A DNA stretch of 64,000 bases from Salinisphaera sp035690525 (GCF_035690525.1 NZ_DASSKM010000085.1:10867-74866), one strand, 5' to 3'. Shown: positions 52,839-61,943, numbered from the stretch's first letter. Program-made: numbers and translations. The notes: a model not told the origin generated them from the sequence alone.

Positions 52839-53213
52839 CTAAAGACTATTGACGAGTTTCCGTACCGCGGGCGCAAAGCAGTCGAGCCGATCGAGCGGCC
52901 ACCAGGCCACCTCGCTCACTTCCGCGGCGGGCGTGGGCTGCCCGCGCCAACTGCCGGAAAAACAGTTCAACTCGACCTGGCCGTCACCGGCCAGATCCGG
53001 GCCGAGCACCCGCCCGGTGAGCGTGATATCGGCTGCATCGAGCTCGATACCGAGTTCCTCGCGCACCTCGCGGCAGGCGGCGTCGGCCGGCGCCTCGCCG
53101 GGTTCGATCTTGCCGCCCGGCAGATACCAGAGCATGTTATCGCGAACACGAACCAGCAGAATCCGCCCATTCTCGACCGCCAGCAGGCACGCACATCGGA
53201 TCGGCGGGTTCAT
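52839..53213 (-). CDS. Nudix hydrolase
   Basis: 124 residues. The Nudix box is complete (GGKIEPGEAPADAACREV followed by REELGIEL), giving the GX5EX7REUXEEXGU pattern with the metal-binding glutamates. Such small proteins cleave nucleoside-diphosphate-linked compounds, including oxidised dNTPs; the substrate cannot be deduced. The start is 2 bases downstream of the GntR gene's stop, so they form a small operon, although a functional link to putrescine catabolism is unclear. Confidence 0.9.
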   Translation of the reverse strand: MNPPIRCACLLAVENGRILLVRVRDNMLWYLPGGKIEPGEAPADAACREVREELGIELDAADITLTGRVLGPDLAGDGQVELNCFSGSWRGQPTPAAEVSEVAWWPLDRLDCFAPAVRKLVNSL

Positions 53214-53214
53214 G

Positions 53215-53928
53215 TCAGCCGGCGGCCTCCAAATTGCGCCAATCGGCCTCGGTCAACGACCCCAGGCCTTCGCGCACATCGGCCTCGATGGCGAAACGCA
53301 GCGCCTGGGCGTCACGCGCGGCGATCGCCCGCAGCGCCTCGACGTGCCGGTCGACGATGTATTCGCTGCCGATGTGATGGATGGCCAGGCGTAGAAACGG
53401 CGAGAACTGCAGCCAGACGGACTCGATCAGCGGCATGATGGCCGAGGCGTCGCCCACGTCGTAGAGCGTGAAATGAAACGCCCGGTGGCGCTGCAGATAG
53501 GTTCGGATCTCACCGGCCTCGATCGCGGTGTCGACCTTGGCGTCGAGCTCCCAGAGCCGGTCGAGATGGGCATCGTCGATCAGCGGCATGGCGCGTTCGG
53601 CGGCAAACGCTTCGAGATTCGCGCGCACCGCGCACAAATCCGACAGCTTGGCCGGGGTCATGCGCGGCACGCTCACGCGCCGGTTGCCATGGGATTCCAG
53701 CGCGCGCTCGGCCACCAGCCGGCGCAGCGCCTCGCGCACCGGCGTCGGACTGGTGCCCAGCATCTGCGCGATGCCGCGCAGCGTCACGCTGCGCCCGGGC
53801 ACGAACTGCCCCGTCAGCACGGCCTCCTTGAGCTGGAGATAAACCCATTCCTGGCGCGTAATGCCGGCGCCATCAAGCTCGACCGGGGCGATCTCCATGT
53901 CGTCGACGGATACGGTGGATGAAGCCAA
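53215..53928 (-). CDS. GntR-family (FCD/FadR subgroup) regulator of the Puu genes
   Basis: 237 residues. An N-terminal winged helix (VYLQLKEAVLTGQFVPGRSV, GIAQMLGTSPTPVREALRRL) precedes the helical FCD ligand domain with RANLEAFAAERAM, HRAFHFTLY and HVEALRAIAARD (metal-ligand His residues). It diverges from puuA, and the TTGTGATCACAT site lies in the shared promoter. The same site precedes puuD, so this protein probably represses the gamma-glutamyl-putrescine genes; that is an inference from position and palindrome. Coupled to a Nudix gene. Confidence 0.88.
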   Translation of the reverse strand: MASSTVSVDDMEIAPVELDGAGITRQEWVYLQLKEAVLTGQFVPGRSVTLRGIAQMLGTSPTPVREALRRLVAERALESHGNRRVSVPRMTPAKLSDLCAVRANLEAFAAERAMPLIDDAHLDRLWELDAKVDTAIEAGEIRTYLQRHRAFHFTLYDVGDASAIMPLIESVWLQFSPFLRLAIHHIGSEYIVDRHVEALRAIAARDAQALRFAIEADVREGLGSLTEADWRNLEAAG

Positions 53929-54029
53929 ACGGGTGTTCGTTAAGCGCCGTGGATGGCCCGACTTTAGCAGAGCACGCAGCCGGACGTTGCAGCCGAGGCG
54001 GGCGATTGCTAATTTGTGATCACATTTTC

Positions 54030-55406
54030 ATGCCACCTACGCCCATGTCGGATGCCGACCTGCCGGCCGACGCACGCGCGGTAATCGACGCGCTGCCGGA
54101 TCTGGAATTCATCGAAGCTTATATTGTCGATATCAACGGCATCGCGCGCGGCAAGCGGCTGCCGGCGGCCAGCCTCGGGCGAGTCTATCGCAAGGGCCTG
54201 AACCTGCCGCTGTCCACGCCGCTGCTGGATATCTGGGGGCACGAGGTCGAGGCGACGGGCCTGGCGATCGCCTCGGGCGATGCCGACCGGCCCTGCCTGC
54301 CGGTCGCCGGCAGCCTGCGCCCGATGCCCTGGAGCAGGCGCGGCGCCGCGCAGATGCTGCTGATGATGCACGAGGCCGACGGTTCGCGTTTTGCCGGCGA
54401 CCCGCGCGCGATACTCGCCGCCGCGCTCGATCGACTGGCCGCGCGCGGGTTGACGCCGGTGGTGGCGACCGAACTCGAGTTCCGCCTGTTCGAGGCCGAA
54501 CCGGATGCTGCCGGCCGGCCGGTGCCGGCTCATCTGTCGACCCGGCCCGGCCGGCGCTCGCAGCTCTACGGCATTGAGGAACTGGACAATCTGGACGATC
54601 TGTTCGGCGCGATCGAAGCGGCCTGCGTCGCCCAGGGCCTGCCGATGGACACGCTGATCGCCGAACAGGGCGAAGCCCAGTACGAAATCAATCTCGAGCA
54701 CGTCGGCCACGCCCTGCTGGCCGCGGACCAGGCCGTCCTACTCAAGCGCACGATCAAGGCCTGCGCGCGCCGCCACGGCCTGGCCGCGAGTTTCATGGCC
54801 AAGCCGTTCGGCGACTCGGCCGGCAACGGCATGCACGTGCACGTCAGCCTGCTCGATAAAAACGGCGACAACGTGTTCGCCGACGACCACGGCGAAACCG
54901 GGCCTCTGATGCAGTGCGTCGCCGGACTGCTTGAAACCATGGCGGAGTCGACCGCGATCTTCGCGCCGCACGACAACTCGTTCCGTCGTTTTCAGGCGGC
55001 CAGCCATGCGCCGCTCGCTCCGGCTTGGGGCGTGGACAATCGGACCACGGCGATCCGCCTACCGCTGGCCGAGCCGGTGGCCTCGCGTATCGAGCACCGG
55101 GTCGCCGGCGCCGATGCCAATCCCTATCTCGTGCTGGCCGCCGTGCTCGCCGGCATGGAATACGGCATGGCGCGCCAACTCGCGCCACCGCCCGAGACCG
55201 TGGGCGACGCCTATAGCCAACACCAGGCCTCGCTGCCGGATGCCTGGGGCACGGCGATCGACGCCTTCGAGGAATCGGGCTTCATCGCCGACCATCTCGG
55301 CGCCGATTTCCGGCGCTGGTACGCCGCGGTCAAGCGTCAGGAACGCGAGCGCCTGCGCGCGATCGTGCCGGCCGCCGAGTACGACGCCTACCTGCGCACC
55401 GTCTAG
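54030..55406 (+). CDS. puuA: gamma-glutamylputrescine synthetase (glutamine-synthetase family)
   Basis: 458 residues from ATG 54030; ATG 54045 is the alternative and no clear ribosome site separates them. GS signatures: VDINGIARGKRLPA, VATELEFRLF, EQGEAQYEINLEH, FMAKPFGDSAGNGMHVHVSL, NRTTAIRLPL and EHRVAGADANPYL. It lacks the adenylylation region of GlnA. The protein ligates glutamate to putrescine using ATP, the first step of the Puu pathway. A GntR-type palindrome lies 5-16 bp before the start. puuB follows 42 bp downstream. Confidence 0.92.
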   Translation: MPPTPMSDADLPADARAVIDALPDLEFIEAYIVDINGIARGKRLPAASLGRVYRKGLNLPLSTPLLDIWGHEVEATGLAIASGDADRPCLPVAGSLRPMPWSRRGAAQMLLMMHEADGSRFAGDPRAILAAALDRLAARGLTPVVATELEFRLFEAEPDAAGRPVPAHLSTRPGRRSQLYGIEELDNLDDLFGAIEAACVAQGLPMDTLIAEQGEAQYEINLEHVGHALLAADQAVLLKRTIKACARRHGLAASFMAKPFGDSAGNGMHVHVSLLDKNGDNVFADDHGETGPLMQCVAGLLETMAESTAIFAPHDNSFRRFQAASHAPLAPAWGVDNRTTAIRLPLAEPVASRIEHRVAGADANPYLVLAAVLAGMEYGMARQLAPPPETVGDAYSQHQASLPDAWGTAIDAFEESGFIADHLGADFRRWYAAVKRQERERLRAIVPAAEYDAYLRTV

Positions 55407-55448
55407 CCGAACCTACGGCCCGCACCTAACGCGATAGAGATCCGAGCC

Positions 55449-56756
55449 ATGAGCCGCAACCCGAACAAGCAGAGTTTTCCCGCGCCGCATGCGCCGTCCT
55501 ACTATGCCGCGACCGCGCACCCCGCGCCGCAACGCCCCTCTTTGGCCGGCGCGGTGCGTACGCAGGTATGCATCGTCGGCGGCGGATTCTCGGGCTTGGC
55601 GACCGCGCTGTCGCTGGCCGAGCGCGGCTATGAGGTCGCCGTGGTCGAGGCCAACCAAGTCGGCTGGGGCGCCTCGGGACGCAACGGCGGCCAGTTGGTC
55701 AACGGCTATTCGCGCGATCTGGACGTGGTCGAACGCCGCTACGGCAGCGCGGCCGCCCGGGCGCTGGGCGCGATGGCGTTCGAGGGCGCGGCCGTCATCC
55801 GCGAGCGCGTGGCCCGCTACGGCATCGACTGCGATCTGCGCGACGGCGGCGTGTTCGCCGCGCTCAACGAGCGCCAACTCAACGAACTGAAAACCCGCGT
55901 GACGAGCTGGCAATCCTATGGCCACGACGAACTGCAGATGCTCGACGAGAACAGCATCCGCGAGCACAGCAATACCGACTTGTATGTCGGCGGCCTGCTC
56001 GACAAGCGGGGCGGCCATTTGCATCCGCTGAACCTCGCGTTGGGCGAGGCGGCCGCGATCGAATCGCTGAGCGGGGCGATCTACGAGCGCTCGCCGGTGA
56101 TCCGGATCGAGTCCGGCGCCCAGCCGACGGTGCATACGGCCGGCGGCCAGGTTCGCGCCGATACGATCGTGGTCTGCGGCAACGCCTATCTCGGCAAGAC
56201 CGTGCCGGCGCTGCGCGACCGCGTGATGCCGGTCGCCACGCAGGTTATGGCCACCGAGCGGCTGGCAGAGGCGACGGCCGCTCGGCTGATGCCGGCCGGC
56301 AGCTGCGTGGAAGACTGCAACTATATGCTCGACTACTACCGGATGAGCGCCGATCACCGGCTGCTGTTCGGCGGCGGCACGGTCTACGGCGGCACCACGC
56401 CGGCCGATATCGAGGCCAAGCTGCGCCCGCACCTGGCGCGCACTTTTCCCGAACTCGCCGATGTACGCATCGACTACGCCTGGTCGGGCAACTTCGCGCT
56501 CACGCTCACCCGTATCCCGCATATGGGCGAACTCGAGAACAACGTGTTCTTCAGTCATGGCTATTCCGGCCACGGCGTAACCACCACCCATTTGGCGGGC
56601 CGCTTGATCGCCGAGGCGATCAGCGGCGAGCGCGAACGCTTCGACGCCTTCGCCGCGCTGAAAAATTATGCGTTTCCGGGCGGCCGGCTGTTTCGAGTGC
56701 CCTTGTCGGTGCTGGGCTCCTGGTATTACCAGACGCGGGAGAAAATAGGTTTTTAA
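55449..56756 (+). CDS. puuB: gamma-glutamylputrescine oxidase (FAD-dependent, DAO family)
   Basis: 435 residues. The FAD dinucleotide motif is VCIVGGGFSGLATALSLAERG, followed by VVEANQVGWGASGRNGGQLVNGYS, characteristic of PuuB, and the C-terminal FFSHGYSGHGVTTTHLAGRLIAEAISG. The N-terminal HAPSYYAATAH is a PuuB trait. It oxidises gamma-glutamylputrescine to the aldehyde with release of ammonia and H2O2. It is in an operon with puuA. The aldehyde dehydrogenase PuuC is not in this window. Confidence 0.94.
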   Translation: MSRNPNKQSFPAPHAPSYYAATAHPAPQRPSLAGAVRTQVCIVGGGFSGLATALSLAERGYEVAVVEANQVGWGASGRNGGQLVNGYSRDLDVVERRYGSAAARALGAMAFEGAAVIRERVARYGIDCDLRDGGVFAALNERQLNELKTRVTSWQSYGHDELQMLDENSIREHSNTDLYVGGLLDKRGGHLHPLNLALGEAAAIESLSGAIYERSPVIRIESGAQPTVHTAGGQVRADTIVVCGNAYLGKTVPALRDRVMPVATQVMATERLAEATAARLMPAGSCVEDCNYMLDYYRMSADHRLLFGGGTVYGGTTPADIEAKLRPHLARTFPELADVRIDYAWSGNFALTLTRIPHMGELENNVFFSHGYSGHGVTTTHLAGRLIAEAISGERERFDAFAALKNYAFPGGRLFRVPLSVLGSWYYQTREKIGF

Positions 56757-56806
56757 GGGTTTCTATAAAAGTGAAGCGCGGAAAGCTGTAAAAATAATAT
56801 CTTCAT

Positions 56807-56903
56807 GTAGGTCGGATTAGCGCGCAGCGCGTAATCCGACGCCAAACGGGAATGTCCGCCGTCGTATTCTGTCGGATTACGGCTGACGCCTAATCCGACC
56901 TAC
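56807..56903. repeat. BIME-like REP pair between convergent genes
   Basis: GTAGGTCGGATTAG at the left and CTAATCCGACCTAC at the right, each with an inner hairpin (GCGCGCAGCGCG; GTAATCCGAC and GTCGGATTAC around the middle). It lies between the puuB and histidine-kinase stops. Confidence 0.85.
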
Positions 56904-56917
56904 ACGAATTCATGCGT

Positions 56918-58237
56918 TTACCTCTTGACACCGTCGCGAGCGCGGGCGGCATCGGGGTCGAGCACGATTTCGATCCGCGTGCCCTCGCCCGGCTCGCTTT
57001 CGGCATGGATCGGCCAGCCCTGGCGGTCGCAGATGCGCGAGACCAGATAGAGCCCGATACCAAGCCCCGGGCTGTCGGCCATGCGGTACTGGCGTTCGAA
57101 GATATGGGTCAGCGCCTCGGGCGGCATACCGGAGCCGGTATCGGTCACGCTGATGCGCTCGGGCGTGACCTCGACCCACAGCCGGCCGTTCCCGGTATAA
57201 CGCACGGCGTTGTCGATCAGGTTGTGCAGCACGCTGTAGATCACGCCCTCGGGCAGCGGTAGCGGCGTGGAGCGCGCCTCCACCGTCAGTTCGATCGCCT
57301 TGGCGATCATCGCGTCGCGTTGATACACCAGCACATCGTCGAGCACCACGGCGGCGTCGCTCAGGACTTCGTTCTCGCGCTCGGCATCCCGCGCCAGATA
57401 CAGCAGCGCGGTCACCAGGCGCTGCATGCGCTCGCAGGCATGGCGCACGCGCAGCACGCGGTCGCGGGCGCGCGCGTCGAGATCGGGCATATCGTCGAGC
57501 AGCTCGCTGGCGTTCAGCGCGACCGCCAACGGCGTGCGCAGTTCGTGGCTGGCGTCCTCGGTAAACGCTTTCTCGCGGGCGATCGCGGCGTCGAAGCGCC
57601 CGATCAGTGCGTCGAAGCTCTCCGCGATGTCGCGCATATCGCGATCGCCGTAGTCGGCGGCGATCGGCGGGTTCGACCGGCCCGGCCGATAGCTGGACAG
57701 GCGCTCGGCCAGCAACCGCACGGGCCGCAGGATGAGATAGGAAAAACCGATGCCGATCAGCAGCGCGAGCACGATCACCACCGCCAGCGTCGCCCAGCCG
57801 AGCGTGGCCAGCCGATCCTCGAACTCCTCCACATCCTCCACGTTGACCATCATATAAATGGCGGCGTCGCCCACGTCGCGCCGGCCCGAGTAGTATTCAC
57901 GGCCGTGGTATTGGACCACCGCGTGGTCGTTGTCGGCGATCTTCTTGAGCACCGCGGGCAAGTTCGGATCGCGGCGCGGCGCATGGCTCACATAAACCCA
58001 ACCGGTCCGCCCCCGCCGCCCCTCGATCGACACCCCCTGCCGGTAGTCGATTACAAGGCTGGCCAATTCCCGGTCCAGGGTGTCGAGCTGCAATTCGTCC
58101 TGCAAAATGCCGACCAGGGCATAAATCGCGAGCGCAAAGCCGATGCAGGCCGCGAACGCGATCGACAGCATGCCGATCGCAACGCGCGTGCGCAGCCCGA
58201 CCGCGGCGGACAGCGCGCGGCGCAGCCGGCGGATCAC
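56918..58237 (-). CDS. sensor histidine kinase
   Basis: 439 residues from a GTG at 58237 that overlaps the response-regulator stop (GTGA). Two membrane helices (about 17-45 and 155-178) flank a periplasmic sensor of about 110 residues. Then come HAMP-like RPVRLLAERLSSY, the H-box DASHELRTPLAVALNASELL, the N-box NLIDNAVRYTG and G-boxes DTGSGMPPE and GLGIGLYLVSRI. It forms a two-component system with the upstream regulator. The signal is unknown; the closest groups are PhoQ/QseC-like kinases. Confidence 0.92.
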   Translation of the reverse strand: MIRRLRRALSAAVGLRTRVAIGMLSIAFAACIGFALAIYALVGILQDELQLDTLDRELASLVIDYRQGVSIEGRRGRTGWVYVSHAPRRDPNLPAVLKKIADNDHAVVQYHGREYYSGRRDVGDAAIYMMVNVEDVEEFEDRLATLGWATLAVVIVLALLIGIGFSYLILRPVRLLAERLSSYRPGRSNPPIAADYGDRDMRDIAESFDALIGRFDAAIAREKAFTEDASHELRTPLAVALNASELLDDMPDLDARARDRVLRVRHACERMQRLVTALLYLARDAERENEVLSDAAVVLDDVLVYQRDAMIAKAIELTVEARSTPLPLPEGVIYSVLHNLIDNAVRYTGNGRLWVEVTPERISVTDTGSGMPPEALTHIFERQYRMADSPGLGIGLYLVSRICDRQGWPIHAESEPGEGTRIEIVLDPDAARARDGVKR

Positions 58238-58911
58238 GTGGTTTCGAGCAGCCGATAGCCCACGCCGTGCACGGTATGGATGACCGGCTGACCAGCGGCG
58301 GCTTCGAGCAATTCGCGCAGACGATGCACATGCCCGCGCAGCGCGGCGTCGGACTCGGGCGGCTCGCCGTTCCAGATCTTGGCTTCGAAATCGGCGCGCG
58401 AAACCAGCCCGGGCGCGGCCCGCATGAGCATCTCGAGCATGGAAAAGCTGATCGGCGTCAGCTCGATCGACTGCTCGCGATAGCGCACCACATGGCTGTT
58501 CACATCCAAACTCAGGGCGCCGACCGTCAGCGCCCCCTGATCGGCCGGCTGATGACGGCGCACGATCGCGCGCAGGCGTAAATACATTTCGCGCAGCGAG
58601 AACGGTTTGACCAGATAATCGTCGGTGCCGGCCTCGAAGCCCTCGATGCGGTCCTCGACCGTGTCGCGCGCGGTGAGCATCAGGATCGGCGTGCTCACGC
58701 CCTGCTCCTCGCGCAGCCGCCGGCACAGCGATATGCCATCCAAACGCGGCAGGCGCAGGTCCAGGATCAACGCGTCGTAAACCTCGGCCATGCAAAGCTG
58801 CAAGCCGATCCGGCCGTCGCTGGCAAAATCCGGCTCGTCGCCCTGCTCTTCCAGATATTCGCCGAGATTGGCGGCCAGCGTCGGGTCATCCTCGACGATC
58901 AATACGCGCAT
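58234..58911 (-). CDS. OmpR/PhoB-family response regulator
   Basis: 225 residues. The receiver domain has the acidic pair in VEDDPTLAANL, the phospho-acceptor Asp in DALILDLRLPRLDG and the Lys in DYLVKPFSLREM. The C-terminal winged-helix DNA-binding domain includes ELTPISFSMLEMLMRAAPG and LRGHVHRLRELL and ends GVGYRLLETT. The partner kinase follows with a 4-base overlap. The promoter region upstream holds copy 2 of the dispersed palindromic element. Confidence 0.94.
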   Translation of the reverse strand: MRVLIVEDDPTLAANLGEYLEEQGDEPDFASDGRIGLQLCMAEVYDALILDLRLPRLDGISLCRRLREEQGVSTPILMLTARDTVEDRIEGFEAGTDDYLVKPFSLREMYLRLRAIVRRHQPADQGALTVGALSLDVNSHVVRYREQSIELTPISFSMLEMLMRAAPGLVSRADFEAKIWNGEPPESDAALRGHVHRLRELLEAAAGQPVIHTVHGVGYRLLETT

Positions 58912-58988
58912 CGGTTCTCATATCCTAGAGCCTGTTCGTGATCCTAAAGACGTCGCGCGCCGGGCGAACCCGCTCTCCCCGGCGCCTC

Positions 58989-59157
58989 ATACCAGCCGTT
59001 ATAATGAGGAACGATAGCCGATAAGAAAAAGAGCAAGTCCGCAAATAAACGCCGATGCACGCAAGATAAAGAAAATTTATTTCCATTTGCGTTTTTCGCG
59101 TTCATTTGCGGACTGCTTGCGTCTTCCTCTTGTATGCTTGTTTTTGCAGGTTGGTAT
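58989..59157. repeat. dispersed palindromic element, copy 2
   Basis: Ends are ATACCAGCC (58989-58997) and GGTTGGTAT (59149-59157), inverted repeats with one mismatch. The 77-bp core 59037-59113 has 16-bp inverted ends GTCCGCAAATAAACGC and GCGTTCATTTGCGGAC. It is copy 1 (14893-15052) inverted. The right end touches the stop codon of the CmoA-like gene. Confidence 0.87.
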
Positions 59158-59921
59158 CAGTTCGTTTCGGGATCGCCCTTGACCGCGACCAGCGACTCGA
59201 AGTTGTACCACCGGAAGAATGAATCGACGCTGGCGAATCCGCAACGCCGCAGCAGCGTATGGTTTTCGTCGCCGCGATAGGGCACCAGCACATTCTCCAG
59301 CGCCTCGCGCTTGTTGCGAATTTCGGTATCGGAATAGCCGCGGTTACGCTTATAGTCGTAGTAGAACTCGATGTAGAGCCGGTTGAGCAGCGAATCGCCG
59401 ACCAATATCTTTTCCGAAAGAAACAGCACGCCGCCCGGCTTGAGCGCGGCGGCGATCGTGCGCACCAGCGCCTCGCGCGCAACCGGGCGTACGAACTGCA
59501 GGGTCCAGTTCATGATCACCATATCGCAGGCAGATAACGCCAGAGCGCCGTCCAGCTCGCCGCGAACCAGTTCGATACGATCCGACAGACCGCGCTCCGC
59601 GATTTTCCCGGCGGCCCGGTCGAGCATGTCCGGCGCATTGTCGATGCCCACGAAGCGCGCGCCGACCGGACAATCGGCATGGCCGGCAACGGCCGTCAGC
59701 GTGGTGGCGGTCGAACAGCCCAGGTCATAAACCAGACTGTCGCCGTCCGGCAGCAGCGAGGCGGCCAATTCGGTCTGCATGCGCTGGACTTCGTCGTAAA
59801 ACGGGACGCTACGCGACACCATGTCGTCGAACACACCGGCCACATGCGCGTCGAAGGCGAAATCGGACGGCCGCCATTCCTCGTCGAACACTCGATCGGT
59901 CGTATCCATGTCTTGTTCCAT
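59157..59921 (-). CDS. CmoA-like class I SAM-dependent methyltransferase-fold protein
   Basis: 254 residues. It follows E. coli CmoA closely in layout: FAFDAHVAGVFDDMVSRSVPFYDE, VYDLGCSTATTLTAV, MNWTLQFV, VLFLSEKILVGD, and SDTEIRNKREALENVLVP with the Arg that in CmoA binds the carboxyl group of carboxy-SAM. CmoA makes carboxy-SAM from SAM and prephenate for tRNA wobble-uridine modification. CmoB is not adjacent; instead an ICMT-type membrane protein precedes it with no gap, so this could be a paralogue with a different role. The stop codon abuts the dispersed palindromic element. Confidence 0.8.
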   Translation of the reverse strand: MEQDMDTTDRVFDEEWRPSDFAFDAHVAGVFDDMVSRSVPFYDEVQRMQTELAASLLPDGDSLVYDLGCSTATTLTAVAGHADCPVGARFVGIDNAPDMLDRAAGKIAERGLSDRIELVRGELDGALALSACDMVIMNWTLQFVRPVAREALVRTIAAALKPGGVLFLSEKILVGDSLLNRLYIEFYYDYKRNRGYSDTEIRNKREALENVLVPYRGDENHTLLRRCGFASVDSFFRWYNFESLVAVKGDPETN

Positions 59922-60650
59922 CTAGCCGGCGTTCCACGGCCGCAGACGCCGGCTCTTCTTGAGAAAACGCGCCACGCCCCAGGCGACGGCGGTGAGCCCG
60001 GCCAGCGCGATCAGCAACGGCGCCCAGGCATCGAGGGTGCCGGCGCGCGCGGCCTTGACCGCGAGCAGGATCAGCACGATCGCGGCCGTGGTCATGAGCG
60101 TGCCGTACTCGCGCAGCACCACGGCGGCCCAGTCGAAACGGTGGCCGCTCGCCACCCGGATCAGTACCGCGGGCGCCGGAAGCCAGCGCGGCACGCGGCG
60201 ACAATATTCGGCATATTCCGCACCGAAAAGCTCGGCGAGAAACGACTCCTCGGCGGCGATGATCGCGCGGTAGACCAGCCAGCCGATCGCGCCGCCGACG
60301 ATCAGCCCCCAGAGGTTGCCCGCGAGCGCGAAGAAACCGATGACCATCGTCACGTTGCCGGTGTACATAGGGTTGCGACAGCTCGCGAAGACGCCGCCCG
60401 TGACCAGCCGATCGGCATGAATACGGCCATCACGGCCGCCGCGCCGAATATAGTCCAGCCCGATGGTCAGCACTCGCAGGCCTTGGCCCAGCACCAGCAC
60501 CAGCAGCCCACACAGCACCACCCAGCCCGCGCCCGGCGCGTTCAGCGCCGCCGGCGGCAGCAATAGGCACACGCCTATCAGCAGCAACGGAAACACCACG
60601 TTGCGCGTACGAAACAGGGTATGCCCCAGCGATGTCAGCAACTTCATCAT
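59922..60650 (-). CDS. isoprenylcysteine carboxyl methyltransferase-like membrane protein
   Basis: 242 residues from ATG 60650 (with a second ATG next to it). Five or six membrane helices; the ICMT-type cofactor motif is RLVTGGVFASCRNPMYTGNV and AAEESFLAELFGAEYAEYCRRVPRWLP (motif split). The family methylates diverse membrane or small-molecule substrates with SAM. The stop is immediately followed by the start of the CmoA-like gene, so the two are co-translated. The substrate is unknown. The C-terminal two helices extend beyond the minimal domain. Confidence 0.82.
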   Translation of the reverse strand: MMKLLTSLGHTLFRTRNVVFPLLLIGVCLLLPPAALNAPGAGWVVLCGLLVLVLGQGLRVLTIGLDYIRRGGRDGRIHADRLVTGGVFASCRNPMYTGNVTMVIGFFALAGNLWGLIVGGAIGWLVYRAIIAAEESFLAELFGAEYAEYCRRVPRWLPAPAVLIRVASGHRFDWAAVVLREYGTLMTTAAIVLILLAVKAARAGTLDAWAPLLIALAGLTAVAWGVARFLKKSRRLRPWNAG

Positions 60651-60817
60651 CGGCGCAGCAATTGATGCGGCTAGGCTAGTCGGCCGCGCGTTATCCCGGC
60701 GTAACAGCCACGACCGCCGCGCTCGACGGCGGAAACTAAATTTACCGGGTAAGCCGCCGTTATAACGATAGCCGCCGCCGGCCAAGGCCGGCTGAATAAC
60801 CGAATCATGCTGTCGCG

Positions 60818-61795
60818 ATGGCCCCGGAACCGATCAATTCAACGCTTTACGCCCGACAACGCATCTTCGACCGCACGCTGGTGCCGGTTGGTGAGGAATT
60901 GCTCTATCGCGAGCGGCCGTACCCGAATCGCGCCCCTGCGCGCTTCGACCCGGATCGCGCGACCAGCCGTGTGCTCGTGAACGCCTTCATGCACAACCCT
61001 CACCCGGCGTTCAGCGCGACGTATTCGGCGTTCGTGAATTTTTCGGCCGCCACACTGGCGCGCGATCTACCGTTTCCGCCGGATCGGCTTGTGGTGGAGG
61101 TGCTGGAATCGGTGCGGGTGAACGACGCCGTCCGGCGTCGGCTCGACCGGCTCAAGCGGCACGGATTTCGAATCGCGCTCGACGATTATACCCGCCACGA
61201 TGCCGAGCACCCGCTACTCGATCATGCCGATATCGTCAAACTCGAATATCCCGCGTTCCGGCCCGCCGATATTCGGGCGGTCATCGCGCGGCTCAAGAAA
61301 CGCAAGCCCGAACTACAGGTGCTGGTGGAAAAGATCGAGACCCCATACGATCTCGAATGCGCCCGCGCGGCCGGCGGGGACCTGCTCCAGGGTTATCGGC
61401 TGCACCGGCCCGAACCGGTCTTCGCGCCGATGATCGAGACCGCCCCGAGCGAACTGCGCGCACTACGCGCGGTACTGGCGAATATCGACCCATCGCGCCA
61501 GGTCGACCAACTGGCCGGCCAACTCGCCCGCTGTCCGGTAATGGCCGATCACCTGACCCGTCTGGCCGCGCATCGGCGCCCGGACCGGGCCGGCCACCGG
61601 ATGGACGCGCGCCAGATTATCGACATCGTCGAACCGGCCGCGTTCGAATCGCTGCTTGATTTCATTGAAGCCGCCCGGCCGCCGCGGCGAGCCCGCCGGC
61701 GACGCACCCGCCGGCTACATTCCCCGCTGGATCTACGCCTACGAAGCGCCCTGCTCGGAACAGCCCGAAATCTGCTGGGGTTTGATGCGAGTTAG
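60818..61795 (+). CDS. degenerate EAL plus truncated HDOD signalling protein
   Basis: 325 residues. The N-terminal 210 residues resemble the EAL fold of YuxH-type proteins (LYARQRIFDRTLVPVGEELL, EVLESV, IALDDYT, ADIVKLEY, VLVEKIET), but the catalytic EAL motif is EEL and other metal ligands appear absent, so c-di-GMP hydrolysis is unlikely. The C-terminal part (VDQLAGQLARCPVMADHLTRL) begins like an HDOD domain and is short and Arg-rich at the end. It is probably a c-di-GMP or stress signalling adaptor. It lies close to flagellar genes fliA and fliC. Confidence 0.8.
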   Translation: MAPEPINSTLYARQRIFDRTLVPVGEELLYRERPYPNRAPARFDPDRATSRVLVNAFMHNPHPAFSATYSAFVNFSAATLARDLPFPPDRLVVEVLESVRVNDAVRRRLDRLKRHGFRIALDDYTRHDAEHPLLDHADIVKLEYPAFRPADIRAVIARLKKRKPELQVLVEKIETPYDLECARAAGGDLLQGYRLHRPEPVFAPMIETAPSELRALRAVLANIDPSRQVDQLAGQLARCPVMADHLTRLAAHRRPDRAGHRMDARQIIDIVEPAAFESLLDFIEAARPPRRARRRRTRRLHSPLDLRLRSALLGTARNLLGFDAS

Positions 61796-61849
61796 AGAAC
61801 CGGCAGCAAACAAAATACCGGTCGACAAAAGCTAACGAACACAGCCGGC

Positions 61850-61943
61850 GTAGGTCGGATTAGGCGCTAGCCGTAATCCGACAAAATACTGCGAAAATTC
61901 CCGTCCGGCGTCGGATTACGCGCTACGCGCTAATCCGACCTAC
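61850..61943. repeat. BIME-like REP pair between convergent genes
   Basis: GTAGGTCGGATTAG at the left and CTAATCCGACCTAC at the right with inner hairpins GGCGCTAGCC and GCGCTACGCGC. It lies between the EAL/HDOD stop and the integron-type cassette. Confidence 0.85.

Noticed and set aside
56918..58795. Longer 625-codon version of the histidine kinase
   Set aside because: Its first 185 codons are the antisense-frame overlap of the response regulator; the GTG at 58237 overlapping the regulator stop is the natural start.
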